Below the pieces are notes generated by a model. That model ran no database searches. It saw nothing but the letters and a program-made list of their open reading frames with translations, and was not told the origin of the DNA. From Bacteroidales bacterium (GTDB lineage Bacteria; Bacteroidota; Bacteroidia; Bacteroidales; P3): a stretch of DNA of 64,000 nucleotides. Each line of letters starts with the position of its first letter. The first letter of the stretch is position 1. This document shows positions 29,118 to 38,060 of the stretch, in pieces. A program made the translations under genes and the position numbers. The stretch spans positions 1 through 64,000 of the forward strand of contig JAFXAA010000020.1 in the NCBI GenBank assembly GCA_017522105.1. Direction: 5' to 3'.

Positions 29118-29711
29118 ATGGCAAAACAACTCACAACGCTGCTCATCGCACTCTGTCTGGCCCTCTGCGCCACCGCGCAAAACCCCGTGACCGACCGCGA
29201 CGCCGTGCTGGCCCGCATCGAAGCCTCGCTGGCTCCGCAACACGGCAAGGCCATCCACTACACCTTCACGCAAACCAAGCACAGCCCCCTGCTGCTGCAC
29301 GACCTCGTCTCACACGGCGACGTCACCCTCAACGGACAGACATATATGCGCTGGCACTACAGCGACCCGCGCAACTATGCCGTCGTTGTGGACGGCGACA
29401 GCATCTTCGCCGAGACCGAGGGCAAACGGCACGCTCTGGCAGGCCCCGCAGGCTCCATCATGCGCAGCATGACGGGCACCATCATGGCCCTCACCGCCAA
29501 AGGAGCCCTCGCTTCCGAGAAACTCTTTGCCGTAGAGCTCACCGAGGACGCCACCTCCTACCATGCCGTCCTCACCCCCAAGCGCCGCGACATGCGCCGC
29601 ATGATGCAGCAACTCTCCGCCACCTTCGACAAGAAAGACTGCCGCCTCCGCAGCGCCAAGCTCACCGAGCGGCATGACAGCTATACCATCATAGAATTCC
29701 GCAACCGATGA
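29118..29711 (+). CDS. LolA-like outer-membrane lipoprotein carrier
   Basis: 197 aa from the ATG at 29118 that starts the signal peptide (cleavage near CATAQ). The mature part is a half-barrel LolA/LolB-type fold with the pattern HYTFTQTKHSPLLLHDLVSHGDV and MRWHYSDPRNYAVVVDGDSI. Aryl polyene clusters encode a LolA homologue that is thought to move the lipid product through the periplasm. An ATG at 29076, 42 bases upstream in the same frame, would give a longer, less typical signal. Confidence 0.8.
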   Translation: MAKQLTTLLIALCLALCATAQNPVTDRDAVLARIEASLAPQHGKAIHYTFTQTKHSPLLLHDLVSHGDVTLNGQTYMRWHYSDPRNYAVVVDGDSIFAETEGKRHALAGPAGSIMRSMTGTIMALTAKGALASEKLFAVELTEDATSYHAVLTPKRRDMRRMMQQLSATFDKKDCRLRSAKLTERHDSYTIIEFRNR

Positions 29712-30079
29712 AAGTACTGGACGAGATAATCAGCGTGGAGCGCGCCGCCTGGGAGCACACCGACGGCGCCCTGCGCGTCGCCGCCACCCTCAAGGCACGC
29801 CGCGACAGCGCCGTCTACGCAGGCCACTTCCCAGGCAAGCCTGTCACACCGGGCGTCTGCATGATAGGCGCCGTAGTGGAGCTGCTCGCTCAAGCTGCCG
29901 CGCAGCCTTTGCGGCTCGCCAAAGTCAACAACACCAAGTACCTCGCCATGATGACGCCCGACGACATAGACGGCGCCACCCTCGCGGCAACCCTCAGCGG
30001 CGACACCGCCACTGCCTCCTACACCAAAGGCGACACTGTCTACGCCAAAATGAAACTCACACTGAACACTGAACACTGA
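29708..30079 (+). CDS. 3-hydroxyacyl-ACP dehydratase-like hotdog protein (ApeI-like)
   Basis: 123 aa. The hotdog motif AGHFPGKPVTPGVCMIGAVVELLAQ includes the FabA/FabZ active-site His (HFPGxPVxPGV) and the acidic residue in the central helix (E in VVELL). It dehydrates beta-hydroxyacyl-ACP and, with the ApeP-like protein, completes the two-subunit dehydratase known for aryl polyenes. Start and previous stop overlap (ATGA). Confidence 0.85.
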   Translation: MKVLDEIISVERAAWEHTDGALRVAATLKARRDSAVYAGHFPGKPVTPGVCMIGAVVELLAQAAAQPLRLAKVNNTKYLAMMTPDDIDGATLAATLSGDTATASYTKGDTVYAKMKLTLNTEH

Positions 30080-30081
30080 AC

Positions 30082-30828
30082 ATGTCCTTCTGCACCGTCA
30101 TACCCACCTACAACAACGCCCGCACCGTGGCCGACATCGTGCGCCGCACCCTGAAAGTGTGCGAGGACGTCATAGTGGTCAACGACGGCAGCACCGACAG
30201 CACCCTGCACGAGTTGCAGCCTTTCGGCAGCAGCATCACCCTCATCAGCTACAGCCGCAACCGCGGCAAAGGCTACGCCCTGCGGCGCGGCCTTGAAGCC
30301 GCACGGGCCGCAGGCCACGACAACGCCGTCACCATAGACAGCGACGGGCAGCACGCACCCGAGGAGATACCGCTCCTGCTGCAAGCCGTCGGCCAGCGCC
30401 CAACCCTCGTCGTCGGCAGCCGCTGGCAGGACGCTGGCGACGCTGACAACCTGCCACAAGGCATGCCTGCCGGCAACACCTTCGCCAACCGCTTCAGCAA
30501 CTTCTGGTTCCGCGTACAGACAGGGCTACGCCTGCCCGACACGCAGACCGGTTTCCGCGTCTACCCCCTGCACGCACTCCCATGCCTGCACCTGCTCACC
30601 TACCGTTACGAGAGCGAACTGGAGCTCCTCGTCTTCTCGGCCTGGCGGGGCGTGAACATAGTCCCCGTGCCCGTCAACGTCAGCTATCCCGACGACCGCG
30701 TCAGCCACTTCCGTCCTTTCCGCGACTTCTTCCGCATCTCTATCCTAAACACCATCCTCTGTCTGCTGGCTCTCGTCTACGGCTACCCCCGCATGATAAT
30801 AACCAAACTCTTAACTCATAACTCTTAA
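30082..30828 (+). CDS. Family 2 glycosyltransferase (dolichol-phosphate-mannose-synthase-like)
   Basis: 248 aa. FCTVIPTYNNARTVADIVRR, VVNDGSTDSTL and TIDSDGQHAPEEI are the nucleotide-sugar sites; SRWQDAGDA follows. A hydrophobic C-terminal end (~215-240) may anchor it in the membrane. In related clusters a GT2 modifies the lipid tail or glycerol linkage of the polyene. The acceptor here is unknown. Confidence 0.82.
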   Translation: MSFCTVIPTYNNARTVADIVRRTLKVCEDVIVVNDGSTDSTLHELQPFGSSITLISYSRNRGKGYALRRGLEAARAAGHDNAVTIDSDGQHAPEEIPLLLQAVGQRPTLVVGSRWQDAGDADNLPQGMPAGNTFANRFSNFWFRVQTGLRLPDTQTGFRVYPLHALPCLHLLTYRYESELELLVFSAWRGVNIVPVPVNVSYPDDRVSHFRPFRDFFRISILNTILCLLALVYGYPRMIITKLLTHNS

Positions 30829-30834
30829 CTCCCC

Positions 30835-33800
30835 ATGTCCCGCCTCCTGCTGCGCCTGCACGACTACCTTGCCAGCCACCGCCCCTTGGCCGTGGTGCTG
30901 CTCGTCGTGCTGCTTGCCGCAGGAGCGCTCCTCGCCCTGCAGCTCCACTACCAGGAGAACATAGCCGACTTCCTGCCGCGAACGGCGGAGAACGCACGCC
31001 AGGCCGACATATACAACAGCCTCGGCGACCAGGGGCGCATCACCGTCATCTTCCGTCCCGGCGACGGCGCCACCGACGACGACGTCATGGACGCCATAGA
31101 CCACTTCGCCAACACCTTCAACTGCCTGACAGTGCAGGCGCGCGCCGACGAGAGCGGTGCCATGCAGGCCATCGACCTGGTGGCCGACCGCATACCGCTC
31201 TACCTCACCCCCGCCGACTACCGTCGCATAGACTCCCTCCTCGCCGAACCCGACTACATAGCTCGCAGCATGGCCTCGGCACGCCAAACCCTCGCCATGC
31301 CCCTGCCGCCAATGGCCACCGACATGGTTGCCGCCGACCCTCTCGGCCTCTTCTCCCCCGCCCTGCAACGCCTGCAAGCCCTCAGCCCCAGCAGCCGCTA
31401 CCGCATGGTGGACGACTACATCCTTGACGACGCCGGCAACGGCTTCGCCTTCATCACCAGCCCCTACGGCGGCAGCGACACCCGACGCAACGGCCAGCTG
31501 GCCGACTCCATAGCCGCTGCCATAGACAGCGTGCAGCACGCAATACCCTCGGTGGCCGTATCCGCCGTCGGTGCACCCCTCATAGCCGTAGCCAACGCCA
31601 CACAGATCAAGCACGACAGCCTCCTGGCCATTGCCCTCGCCGTGGTGCTCATAGCGCTCATCCTCTGGCGCACCATGCCGCGCAGGCGCAACATCCTGTG
31701 GATGGGCTTCTCCGTGGCCGCTGGATGGCTCTTCGCCCTCGCCGCCATAGCGCTCTTCAAGACCGAGATATCCATCATCGTCGTCGGCATAGGCTCTGTG
31801 CTTGTGGGCATAGCCGTCAACTACCCACTCCACTACCTTGAGCACCTCAACCACCACCCAGACCGCCGCGAGACCCTGCGCGAGATGGTGGAGCCCCTCG
31901 TCACCGGCAACATCACCACCGTGGCCGCCTTCGCCTGCCTCGTCTTCGTCAAGGCCGAAGCCATGCGCGACCTCGGCCTCTTCGGCTCGCTGATGCTCGT
32001 GGGCACCATAGGCTTCACCCTGGTCTTCCTGCCACTTTGGGCCAAAACTGGCAAAAAAGCACACCAACAACAAGGCCTACAACAAGATACAAACAAACAG
32101 ACAGCAATTGTCGACAGTCGACCTTCCTACGGAGCCCCTACGGAGCCCCTACGGAGCCCCTACGGCCGTTCTTCAGTGGAAAGCCGTCCCGGGGTCGGTG
32201 GGAAGGCGTCGGGGAGCCGATGGGGAGCCGCAGCGTTCTGGACCATGGTGCTGGCCACCGTCGTGCTCGGCTACTTCAGCACCCGTGTAGAGTTTGACGC
32301 CGACCTGCACAACATCAACTACATGACCGCACAGCAGCGCGCCGACCTCGACCTGCTGTCCGCCAGCATTGAGGAAGGCGAGCTGACCTATGTGGTGGCC
32401 GAAGGGGCGACCCTTGAGGAGGCTCTGCAGCGCAACGACTCACTGGGGCTTGACGGGGTGGCGGCGCTCATGCCGTCGGTGGCACGGCAACGCGAGGCCC
32501 TGGCCTCGTGGGAGGCCATACTCACGGCGCACCCCACGCTGGCCGACGACGTGCGCCGCGAGGCTCGCAAGGCCGGCTTTACCGAGCAGGCCTTCAACCC
32601 CTTCACCGACCGCCTTGAAGCACGCTACACCCCCGACAGCTGCACCCTCGACGGGCCGCTCGGCGAGCTGGCCTCCAGCTATATTCTGACGTCGGACACC
32701 GGCGTGAGCGTAGTCAACTTCGTGCACGGCACCCAAGACATCCCAGAAATGGCGCACACCTTTGCCTTCACGCAGGGCGATGTAGGCTCGTCGCTGGTGG
32801 GAGCCCTGAACGACGACTTCAACTACATACTCTATGTGTGTTCCTTCGTGGTCTTCGCCTTCCTGTGGCTCGCCCTCGGGCGCCTGGAGCTGGCCCTGCT
32901 GGCATTCCTGCCCATGGCCATGGGATGGCTCTGGATTTTGGGCATCATGGCCCTGCTGGGCATCAAGTTCAACATCGTCAACATCATACTGGCCACCTTT
33001 ATCTTCGGCCAGGGCGACGACTACACCATCTTCATCACCGAGGGGCTGCTCTACGAGAACGCCACCGGGCGACGCCGCCTGAAAGAATACCGCCGCAGCG
33101 TGATAATCTCGGCGGCGCTGATGTTCGTAGGCATCGGCACACTGATTGTGGCGCGCCATCCCGCCATGCGGAGCCTGGCCGAGGTGGCCATGATAGGCAT
33201 GGGCTGCGTGGTGCTGATGGCCTGCGTGGTGCCGCCGACGGTCTTCCGCTGGCTCACCCGGCGGCACGGCGTGAAGCGCGAGGTGCCCATAACCCTCGGA
33301 CGCATAATCATCACCGTGGTGCCGCTGCTGGTCTTCGCCGTCTTCGCGCTGGTTGTGGCCACGCCGGTGACACTGCTGTTCTTCGTCGCACCGGCACCGC
33401 GCAAACGCAAACGCGACGCCTACCACCGCTTCATCTGCGGCGTGGCGCGCCTCGGCGCTCGGCTGATGCCGCGCGTGGCCTTCAAGACGGAAAACCCGTA
33501 CGGCGAAGACTTCGCCACGCCAGCAGTGATAGTGGCCAACCACGCCTCGCACCTCGACCTGCTGTGCATGCTGGCGCTGACACCGAAACTCGTCATCATG
33601 ACCAAGAACTGGGTGTGGCGCAACCCGATATACGCACACATAATACGCTACGCCGAGTACCTGCCCGCCGAAGCAGGCTACGACACGCTGATGCCCAAGC
33701 TGAAAGACTTGGTGGCGCGCGGCTATTCGGTGATGATATTCCCCGAGGGCACACGCACACACGACGGCAGCGTGGGCCGCTTCCACAAAGGGGCCTTCAT

Positions 33801-34089
33801 GCTTGCCGACGAGCTGGGGCTGCCCGTACTGCCCGTGTACATCCACGGCGCCTACGACGTATGGCCGCGCCACGAGGCGCTGCTGCGCGAAGGCACGGTG
33901 ACGGTGGCCGTGGGCCAACGGTGCCATACCGACAACCACAAGGCACGCAAGATGTTCATCGACGAGCTCGGCACCATGAGCCAACGCATCGAGACACCGG
34001 AATACAGGCAGCGGCTGGAACGTTACCAATACCTGTACAAGGGACGTGAGGTGTGGCGCAACAGACCACGGAAAGGAGGCCGCGCATGA
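30835..34089 (+). CDS. MMPL/RND-type lipid exporter fused to a PlsC-type acyltransferase
   Basis: 1084 aa. N-terminal helix at ~18-36, a periplasmic domain (~40-255), a five-helix block (~262-400), a linker, another helix at ~464-483, a second periplasmic domain (~484-660) and a further block of helices (~663-830). This is the two-fold MMPL/RND plan. Residues ~855-1084 are a PlsC-like acyltransferase: NHASHLDLL (902-910) carries the H-x4-D site and FPEGTRTHDGSVGRFHKGAF (near 968) the glycerophosphate-binding block. Exporter and acyltransferase are separate genes in many related clusters. The linker (residues ~429-462) is encoded by an intergenic-type repeat. It presumably moves the acylated polyene out of the inner membrane. 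Confidence 0.85.
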   Translation: MSRLLLRLHDYLASHRPLAVVLLVVLLAAGALLALQLHYQENIADFLPRTAENARQADIYNSLGDQGRITVIFRPGDGATDDDVMDAIDHFANTFNCLTVQARADESGAMQAIDLVADRIPLYLTPADYRRIDSLLAEPDYIARSMASARQTLAMPLPPMATDMVAADPLGLFSPALQRLQALSPSSRYRMVDDYILDDAGNGFAFITSPYGGSDTRRNGQLADSIAAAIDSVQHAIPSVAVSAVGAPLIAVANATQIKHDSLLAIALAVVLIALILWRTMPRRRNILWMGFSVAAGWLFALAAIALFKTEISIIVVGIGSVLVGIAVNYPLHYLEHLNHHPDRRETLREMVEPLVTGNITTVAAFACLVFVKAEAMRDLGLFGSLMLVGTIGFTLVFLPLWAKTGKKAHQQQGLQQDTNKQTAIVDSRPSYGAPTEPLRSPYGRSSVESRPGVGGKASGSRWGAAAFWTMVLATVVLGYFSTRVEFDADLHNINYMTAQQRADLDLLSASIEEGELTYVVAEGATLEEALQRNDSLGLDGVAALMPSVARQREALASWEAILTAHPTLADDVRREARKAGFTEQAFNPFTDRLEARYTPDSCTLDGPLGELASSYILTSDTGVSVVNFVHGTQDIPEMAHTFAFTQGDVGSSLVGALNDDFNYILYVCSFVVFAFLWLALGRLELALLAFLPMAMGWLWILGIMALLGIKFNIVNIILATFIFGQGDDYTIFITEGLLYENATGRRRLKEYRRSVIISAALMFVGIGTLIVARHPAMRSLAEVAMIGMGCVVLMACVVPPTVFRWLTRRHGVKREVPITLGRIIITVVPLLVFAVFALVVATPVTLLFFVAPAPRKRKRDAYHRFICGVARLGARLMPRVAFKTENPYGEDFATPAVIVANHASHLDLLCMLALTPKLVIMTKNWVWRNPIYAHIIRYAEYLPAEAGYDTLMPKLKDLVARGYSVMIFPEGTRTHDGSVGRFHKGAFMLADELGLPVLPVYIHGAYDVWPRHEALLREGTVTVAVGQRCHTDNHKARKMFIDELGTMSQRIETPEYRQRLERYQYLYKGREVWRNRPRKGGRA
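32122..32219 (+). repeat. Intergenic-type repeat embedded in frame in the exporter gene
   Basis: About four head-to-tail copies of CCTACGGAGCC followed by CCGTTCTTCAGTGG. These are the same words as in the inverted repeat at 16999-17128. The stretch stays in frame and encodes a Ser/Pro/Gly-rich linker between two membrane blocks, on the likely cytoplasmic side. Confidence 0.75.
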
Positions 34090-35594
34090 AGACTGTGTGC
34101 ATCATGGGCGGAGGACTGGGCGGACTGATGACAGGCGCCCTGCTGGCCAAGGAGGGCTACCGCGTCACCGTGTTGGAGAAGAACCACATCATCGGCGGTG
34201 GACTGCAGAGCTTCCGTCGCGGCGAATACCTGTTCGACACCGGCATGCATGTGTTCGGCGGCATGGGAGCCAACGGACAGATCAGACGTATCTGCCGCTA
34301 TCTGGGCATCGAGGACAGCCTGGACATCGAGCCACGCTGCGACACCCTCATGGACGCCGACACCGGGGAGCGCATCACGCTGCCCTTCGGGCGCGAGGCA
34401 TGGACCAAGAAATGGAGCCGAAGCTTCAGCAGCAAGCTGCATGTAGACGGAATAGAGGATACCATCAAAGGCTACCTGGACCGCATGTACGACATCACGC
34501 AGCAGGAACCACTCTTCCACATGCGCCCAACACCCGAGGACTATGTGCTGCCCGACACCTCAACGACTGCCAAAGAGCTCATTGACGGCCTGACCGACAT
34601 ACCGCTACTCAAGGCGGCGCTCAGCTACCTTGTCGTCTTCTACGGCGGCCACGCCGACAGTCCGGCCCTGCTGCACTCGCTCATCAGCTGCGCCCACATT
34701 GACGGCACCTACACCTTCCGCAACGGAAGCCTGGCTTTTGCCAAACTGCTGGCCGGGGTGATAGAAGCCGCAGGGGGCGAGGTGAGGAACGGCGAGGCGG
34801 TGACAGCAGTGGACACCGCAGGGAGACGGGTGACGGCTGTGCACACAGAGGCCGGCACCTACACCGCCGACCATTATGTGAGCGACATGCCGATAGCGCG
34901 GCTGCTCGACATGGTGCCGGAGAAAGCCTTTTCGCCCGCTTTCCGCAGCCGCATAGGCTCGGCACCCTACACGATGTCGGCCATGACTATTTTCATCGGC
35001 CTGAAACCGCGCACCCTCAGCTACAACCGCGAAGCCTACTTCTCGGGTCACACCGACGCCGACATGTGGCGCATGGAGGAGTGCGCCGAGGAGCGATGGC
35101 CAAACATAGTGTTTGCCCTGCCATGCGAGGACAAAGAAAACCCAGGCTACGCCAGCACCATCACCGCCGTGTGCCCCATGAGCTACGACGCCGTGGAGCG
35201 ATGGGCAAACAGCCGTACTGGCCACAGACCCGACGAATACTACCGCTGGAAGGAGCGCATGGTGCAGCAGGCAATGCCCTTGATAGAACCCATTGGCTTC
35301 GAGGTGCCGCTCAAGGAGGCCATAGCCTTCATCGACGCAGGAAGCCCACTGACAATACGCGACTACTACGGCACGCCGCGCGGCGCCATGTACGGCATAC
35401 ACCGCAGCAGCCTCAACCCCATGCAGTCGTCGCTTTCGCCGCACACACGCCTCGGCAACCTCTACCTCACCGGCCAGGACGTCAATTTCCACGGCATGGT
35501 GGGCACCTCGCTGACGGCCATACTCACAGCCGAAGCAATAGCGGGGCACAATGTCATTGTAAACAAAATTAACGATACGATATGGAAACAATAA
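34086..35594 (+). CDS. FAD-dependent oxidoreductase, phytoene-desaturase (CrtI)-like
   Basis: 502 aa from the ATG at 34086, which overlaps the exporter stop. The N-terminal dinucleotide motif MGGGLGGLMTGALLAKEGY, then VTVLEKNHIIGGGLQSF, is the carotenoid desaturase/isomerase (CrtI/CrtISO) signature. The C-terminal flavin motif is NLYLTGQDVNFHGMVGTSL. Expected reaction: dehydrogenation or isomerisation of a polyene or of a saturated segment. CrtI-like enzymes are reported in some Bacteroidota pigment clusters but are not part of the minimal aryl polyene set. It may set polyene geometry or add double bonds. Confidence 0.82.
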   Translation: MKTVCIMGGGLGGLMTGALLAKEGYRVTVLEKNHIIGGGLQSFRRGEYLFDTGMHVFGGMGANGQIRRICRYLGIEDSLDIEPRCDTLMDADTGERITLPFGREAWTKKWSRSFSSKLHVDGIEDTIKGYLDRMYDITQQEPLFHMRPTPEDYVLPDTSTTAKELIDGLTDIPLLKAALSYLVVFYGGHADSPALLHSLISCAHIDGTYTFRNGSLAFAKLLAGVIEAAGGEVRNGEAVTAVDTAGRRVTAVHTEAGTYTADHYVSDMPIARLLDMVPEKAFSPAFRSRIGSAPYTMSAMTIFIGLKPRTLSYNREAYFSGHTDADMWRMEECAEERWPNIVFALPCEDKENPGYASTITAVCPMSYDAVERWANSRTGHRPDEYYRWKERMVQQAMPLIEPIGFEVPLKEAIAFIDAGSPLTIRDYYGTPRGAMYGIHRSSLNPMQSSLSPHTRLGNLYLTGQDVNFHGMVGTSLTAILTAEAIAGHNVIVNKINDTIWKQ

Positions 35595-36883
35595 AAATGA
35601 AACTCATCTACCCTCGGTGGAAGAAACTGCCGGGGCAGACCACATTCAACCTGCCGCCCCACGGCCCCGTGGCCTTTGCCGCCACGCTGCCCGAATATGT
35701 GGACATTGACTTCGTGGACGAGAATGTAGAGGATCTGAACTTCGACGACCCATGCGACGTGGTAGCCCTCTCCACGATGCTCTCCACACAGGTGAAGCGT
35801 GCCTGGGAGATTGCCGACGAATACCACAAACGCGGCAAGAAAGTGTTGGCCGGAGGCATCAGCGCCATGCTGCACGCAGAAGAGTTTGTCAACCATGTGG
35901 ACAGCCTCTTCCTCGGCGAGAGCGAAGGACGCTCGGAACAGGTCATACTGGACTGGAAGGAAGGCAAGCTGAAGAAGGTGTACAACTACCTTGGCAAACA
36001 GCCCCCGATAGAGAGTGTGGGGCCGTGCCGCCGCGACCTCTACAAGCGCGAGCTGTACAACCACAAGGGCGTTCAGATGGTAGACCTATTCCACGCTTCG
36101 CGCGGATGCCGTTTCAGCTGCTACCCCTGCGCGGTGAGCTACCTTGGAGGCCGCAAGTTCCGTCCTCGCCCCATAGACAAAGTGGTGGAAGACATGGCGG
36201 CCATAGACAACAACCGCCTCTTCATTGTCGACAACTCGCTGGCTCAGGACAAGGAATGGGAGAAAGAGCTCTTCCGCGCCATTGCGCCGCTGAAGAAGAA
36301 GTGGATAAGCCACACCATAGAGGACGATCCGGAGGTGCTTGACCTTGCCGGCAAAGCAGGCGCATGGTATGTCTACCAAGCCGTCTATGACACATCGGAC
36401 TACATCAAAGAACGCGTGAAACGCTACCACGACAACGGCATCGGCGTGGAGGGCACCATCCTGCTCGGCCTCGACAACCAGACCGTCGACGACTGCAAGC
36501 GGCTCATAGACTTCCTTGGCCAGATAGACCTCGACCTGGCCGAGTTCACAATCATGACGCCGTTCCCGCACACCAAAGCCTACGATGACTACCTGCGCCA
36601 GGGCCGTATCTTCGACTTTGACTGGAACCACTACAACGCCGGACAGGTGGTCTTCAAGCCCGCCAAGATGACGCCCGACGAGCTTCAGGACGTATACGAA
36701 TACGCCTGGAAGAGCTTCTACGCCGACGAGACGCAGGAGTCCAAGATGTTCCGCCTGTTCTGCAACGTCGCCCTGCGCGAGATGAACGAGGGCACCTACC
36801 GCCCCCGCAACCGCGCCCTGGCCAACAAGAGCTTCGGCAAAGACGTGGACCGCAGCATCAAGACTCACCAAAACGCATTCTAA
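35582..36883 (+). CDS. Radical SAM enzyme with B12-binding-like N-terminal domain
   Basis: 433 aa. Residues ~1-140 resemble a cobalamin-binding Rossmann domain (VDIDFVDENVEDLNF, VALSTMLSTQV, KKVLAGGISAMLHAEEF) but lack an obvious DxHxxG cobalamin motif. The radical SAM cysteines are C176, C180 and C183 (SRGCRFSCYPC, the Cx3Cx2C motif). The layout matches RCCR-type radical SAM proteins of DUF4070/B12 kind that methylate or rearrange unreactive carbons. The start overlaps the preceding gene by 13 bases, so the two are cotranslated. Substrate unknown. Confidence 0.82.
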   Translation: METIKMKLIYPRWKKLPGQTTFNLPPHGPVAFAATLPEYVDIDFVDENVEDLNFDDPCDVVALSTMLSTQVKRAWEIADEYHKRGKKVLAGGISAMLHAEEFVNHVDSLFLGESEGRSEQVILDWKEGKLKKVYNYLGKQPPIESVGPCRRDLYKRELYNHKGVQMVDLFHASRGCRFSCYPCAVSYLGGRKFRPRPIDKVVEDMAAIDNNRLFIVDNSLAQDKEWEKELFRAIAPLKKKWISHTIEDDPEVLDLAGKAGAWYVYQAVYDTSDYIKERVKRYHDNGIGVEGTILLGLDNQTVDDCKRLIDFLGQIDLDLAEFTIMTPFPHTKAYDDYLRQGRIFDFDWNHYNAGQVVFKPAKMTPDELQDVYEYAWKSFYADETQESKMFRLFCNVALREMNEGTYRPRNRALANKSFGKDVDRSIKTHQNAF

Positions 36884-36885
36884 CC

Positions 36886-37245
36886 ATGAAAGTATCAGCA
36901 AGCTACTACGACGAACAGTTCCCCTTCCGCGGGCAGTGGGACATGGAGTCCCTCTGCGGCCTCAAGATACGCACCGTCAACGGCAAGACCTACGTCATCG
37001 TCACCGAACTCTACCAAGAGAACCCCGGCACATCGGTGACCTATGCCGGCCAGTCGCTCCGCGACCAGATATGCGAAGCCAAAGGGCTCAACCCCGAAGC
37101 TATCATATACCTTGAGTGCAACCCCGACACCAACTCCAAGCTCTCCTTCTATGACGAAGAATACTTTGTCGTTGACTTCAAGGCCGACCAGCAGCACCGC
37201 TACCGCCGCCTCAGCGCCGACGAAGTGAAACAAATACTCGGCTGA
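36886..37245 (+). CDS. Conserved hypothetical protein, 119 aa
   Basis: Not recognised. It is a soluble, mixed alpha/beta, acidic protein without signal peptide or membrane segment; landmarks are YYDEQFPFRGQWDMESLCG and YAGQSLRDQICEAKGL. It sits two bases after the radical SAM gene and overlaps the esterase start by one base, so it is part of the operon and may work with the radical SAM enzyme or as a small accessory subunit. Confidence 0.6.
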   Translation: MKVSASYYDEQFPFRGQWDMESLCGLKIRTVNGKTYVIVTELYQENPGTSVTYAGQSLRDQICEAKGLNPEAIIYLECNPDTNSKLSFYDEEYFVVDFKADQQHRYRRLSADEVKQILG

Positions 37246-38060
37246 TGCGACGCCTGCTGACAATAGTCCTGCTACTCACCGCTGCCAATATAGCCGCAGC
37301 CCAGACCATAGTACGCCTCCCCAGCACCAAGGCCACGCTGGAGTGCTACGGAGCCGAAAAACCCATGGCTGCCGTGGTGGTGTGCCCCGGAGGCAGCTAC
37401 AGCTGGCTGGACTACCAGGTGGAAGGTGTAGAGGTGGCGCAATGGCTGCAGAGCCACGGCATAGCGGCCTACGTGCTGCGCTACCGCGTACAGGGCTGGT
37501 GGGCATGGGCTACACACTACCGCTATTTCTTACGCGGCCACCGCTACCCCGACCCGCTGCACGACGCCGAGGCAGCCCTCGACTGGCTGCACTCCAACGC
37601 CGACAGCCTCGGCATAGACACCGCCCGCATAGGCATCATGGGCTTCTCGGCCGGAGGCCACCTGTCGATGCTTAGCACCTACACGCGCCGCCCAGCCTTC
37701 GTGGCTCCCATCTACCCCGTGGTCACCATGCGGCAGGACTGCGTCCACGGGCGTTCGCGCCGCGCCCTGCTGGGCGAGTATGGCCGCTTCAAACAGCACA
37801 TGCGCGACTCCCTCTCGCTCGAAGAGCACGTGCGCCCCGACTGCCCGCCGGTGTTCCTCGTCAACTGCGTGGACGACCCGGTGGTGGACTACCGCAACTC
37901 CGTACTCCTCGACAGCGCCCTCACTGCCAACAGCGTGCCGCACCGCTACATACAGTACCGCACCGGCGGCCACGGCTTCGGCATGAGCGACACACGCGGC
38001 ACCGCAGAATGCCGCCCTTGGAAAGAAGAATTCCTCAAATGGCTCAAAACAATATTATGA
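37245..38060 (+). CDS. Secreted alpha/beta-hydrolase (esterase)
   Basis: 271 aa. Signal peptide 1-19 (ending AAAQ). Oxyanion motif VVVCPGGSYSW (45-54), nucleophile S135 in GFSAGGHLS, an acidic residue in VNCVDDPVVDY and the catalytic His in GGHGFGM. It matches acetyl-xylan-esterase/endo-beta-xylanase-like carboxylesterases of COG0657. Within the cluster it could deacylate or transesterify the exported lipid in the periplasm. It starts one base before the previous gene's stop ends. Confidence 0.78.
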   Translation: MRRLLTIVLLLTAANIAAAQTIVRLPSTKATLECYGAEKPMAAVVVCPGGSYSWLDYQVEGVEVAQWLQSHGIAAYVLRYRVQGWWAWATHYRYFLRGHRYPDPLHDAEAALDWLHSNADSLGIDTARIGIMGFSAGGHLSMLSTYTRRPAFVAPIYPVVTMRQDCVHGRSRRALLGEYGRFKQHMRDSLSLEEHVRPDCPPVFLVNCVDDPVVDYRNSVLLDSALTANSVPHRYIQYRTGGHGFGMSDTRGTAECRPWKEEFLKWLKTIL

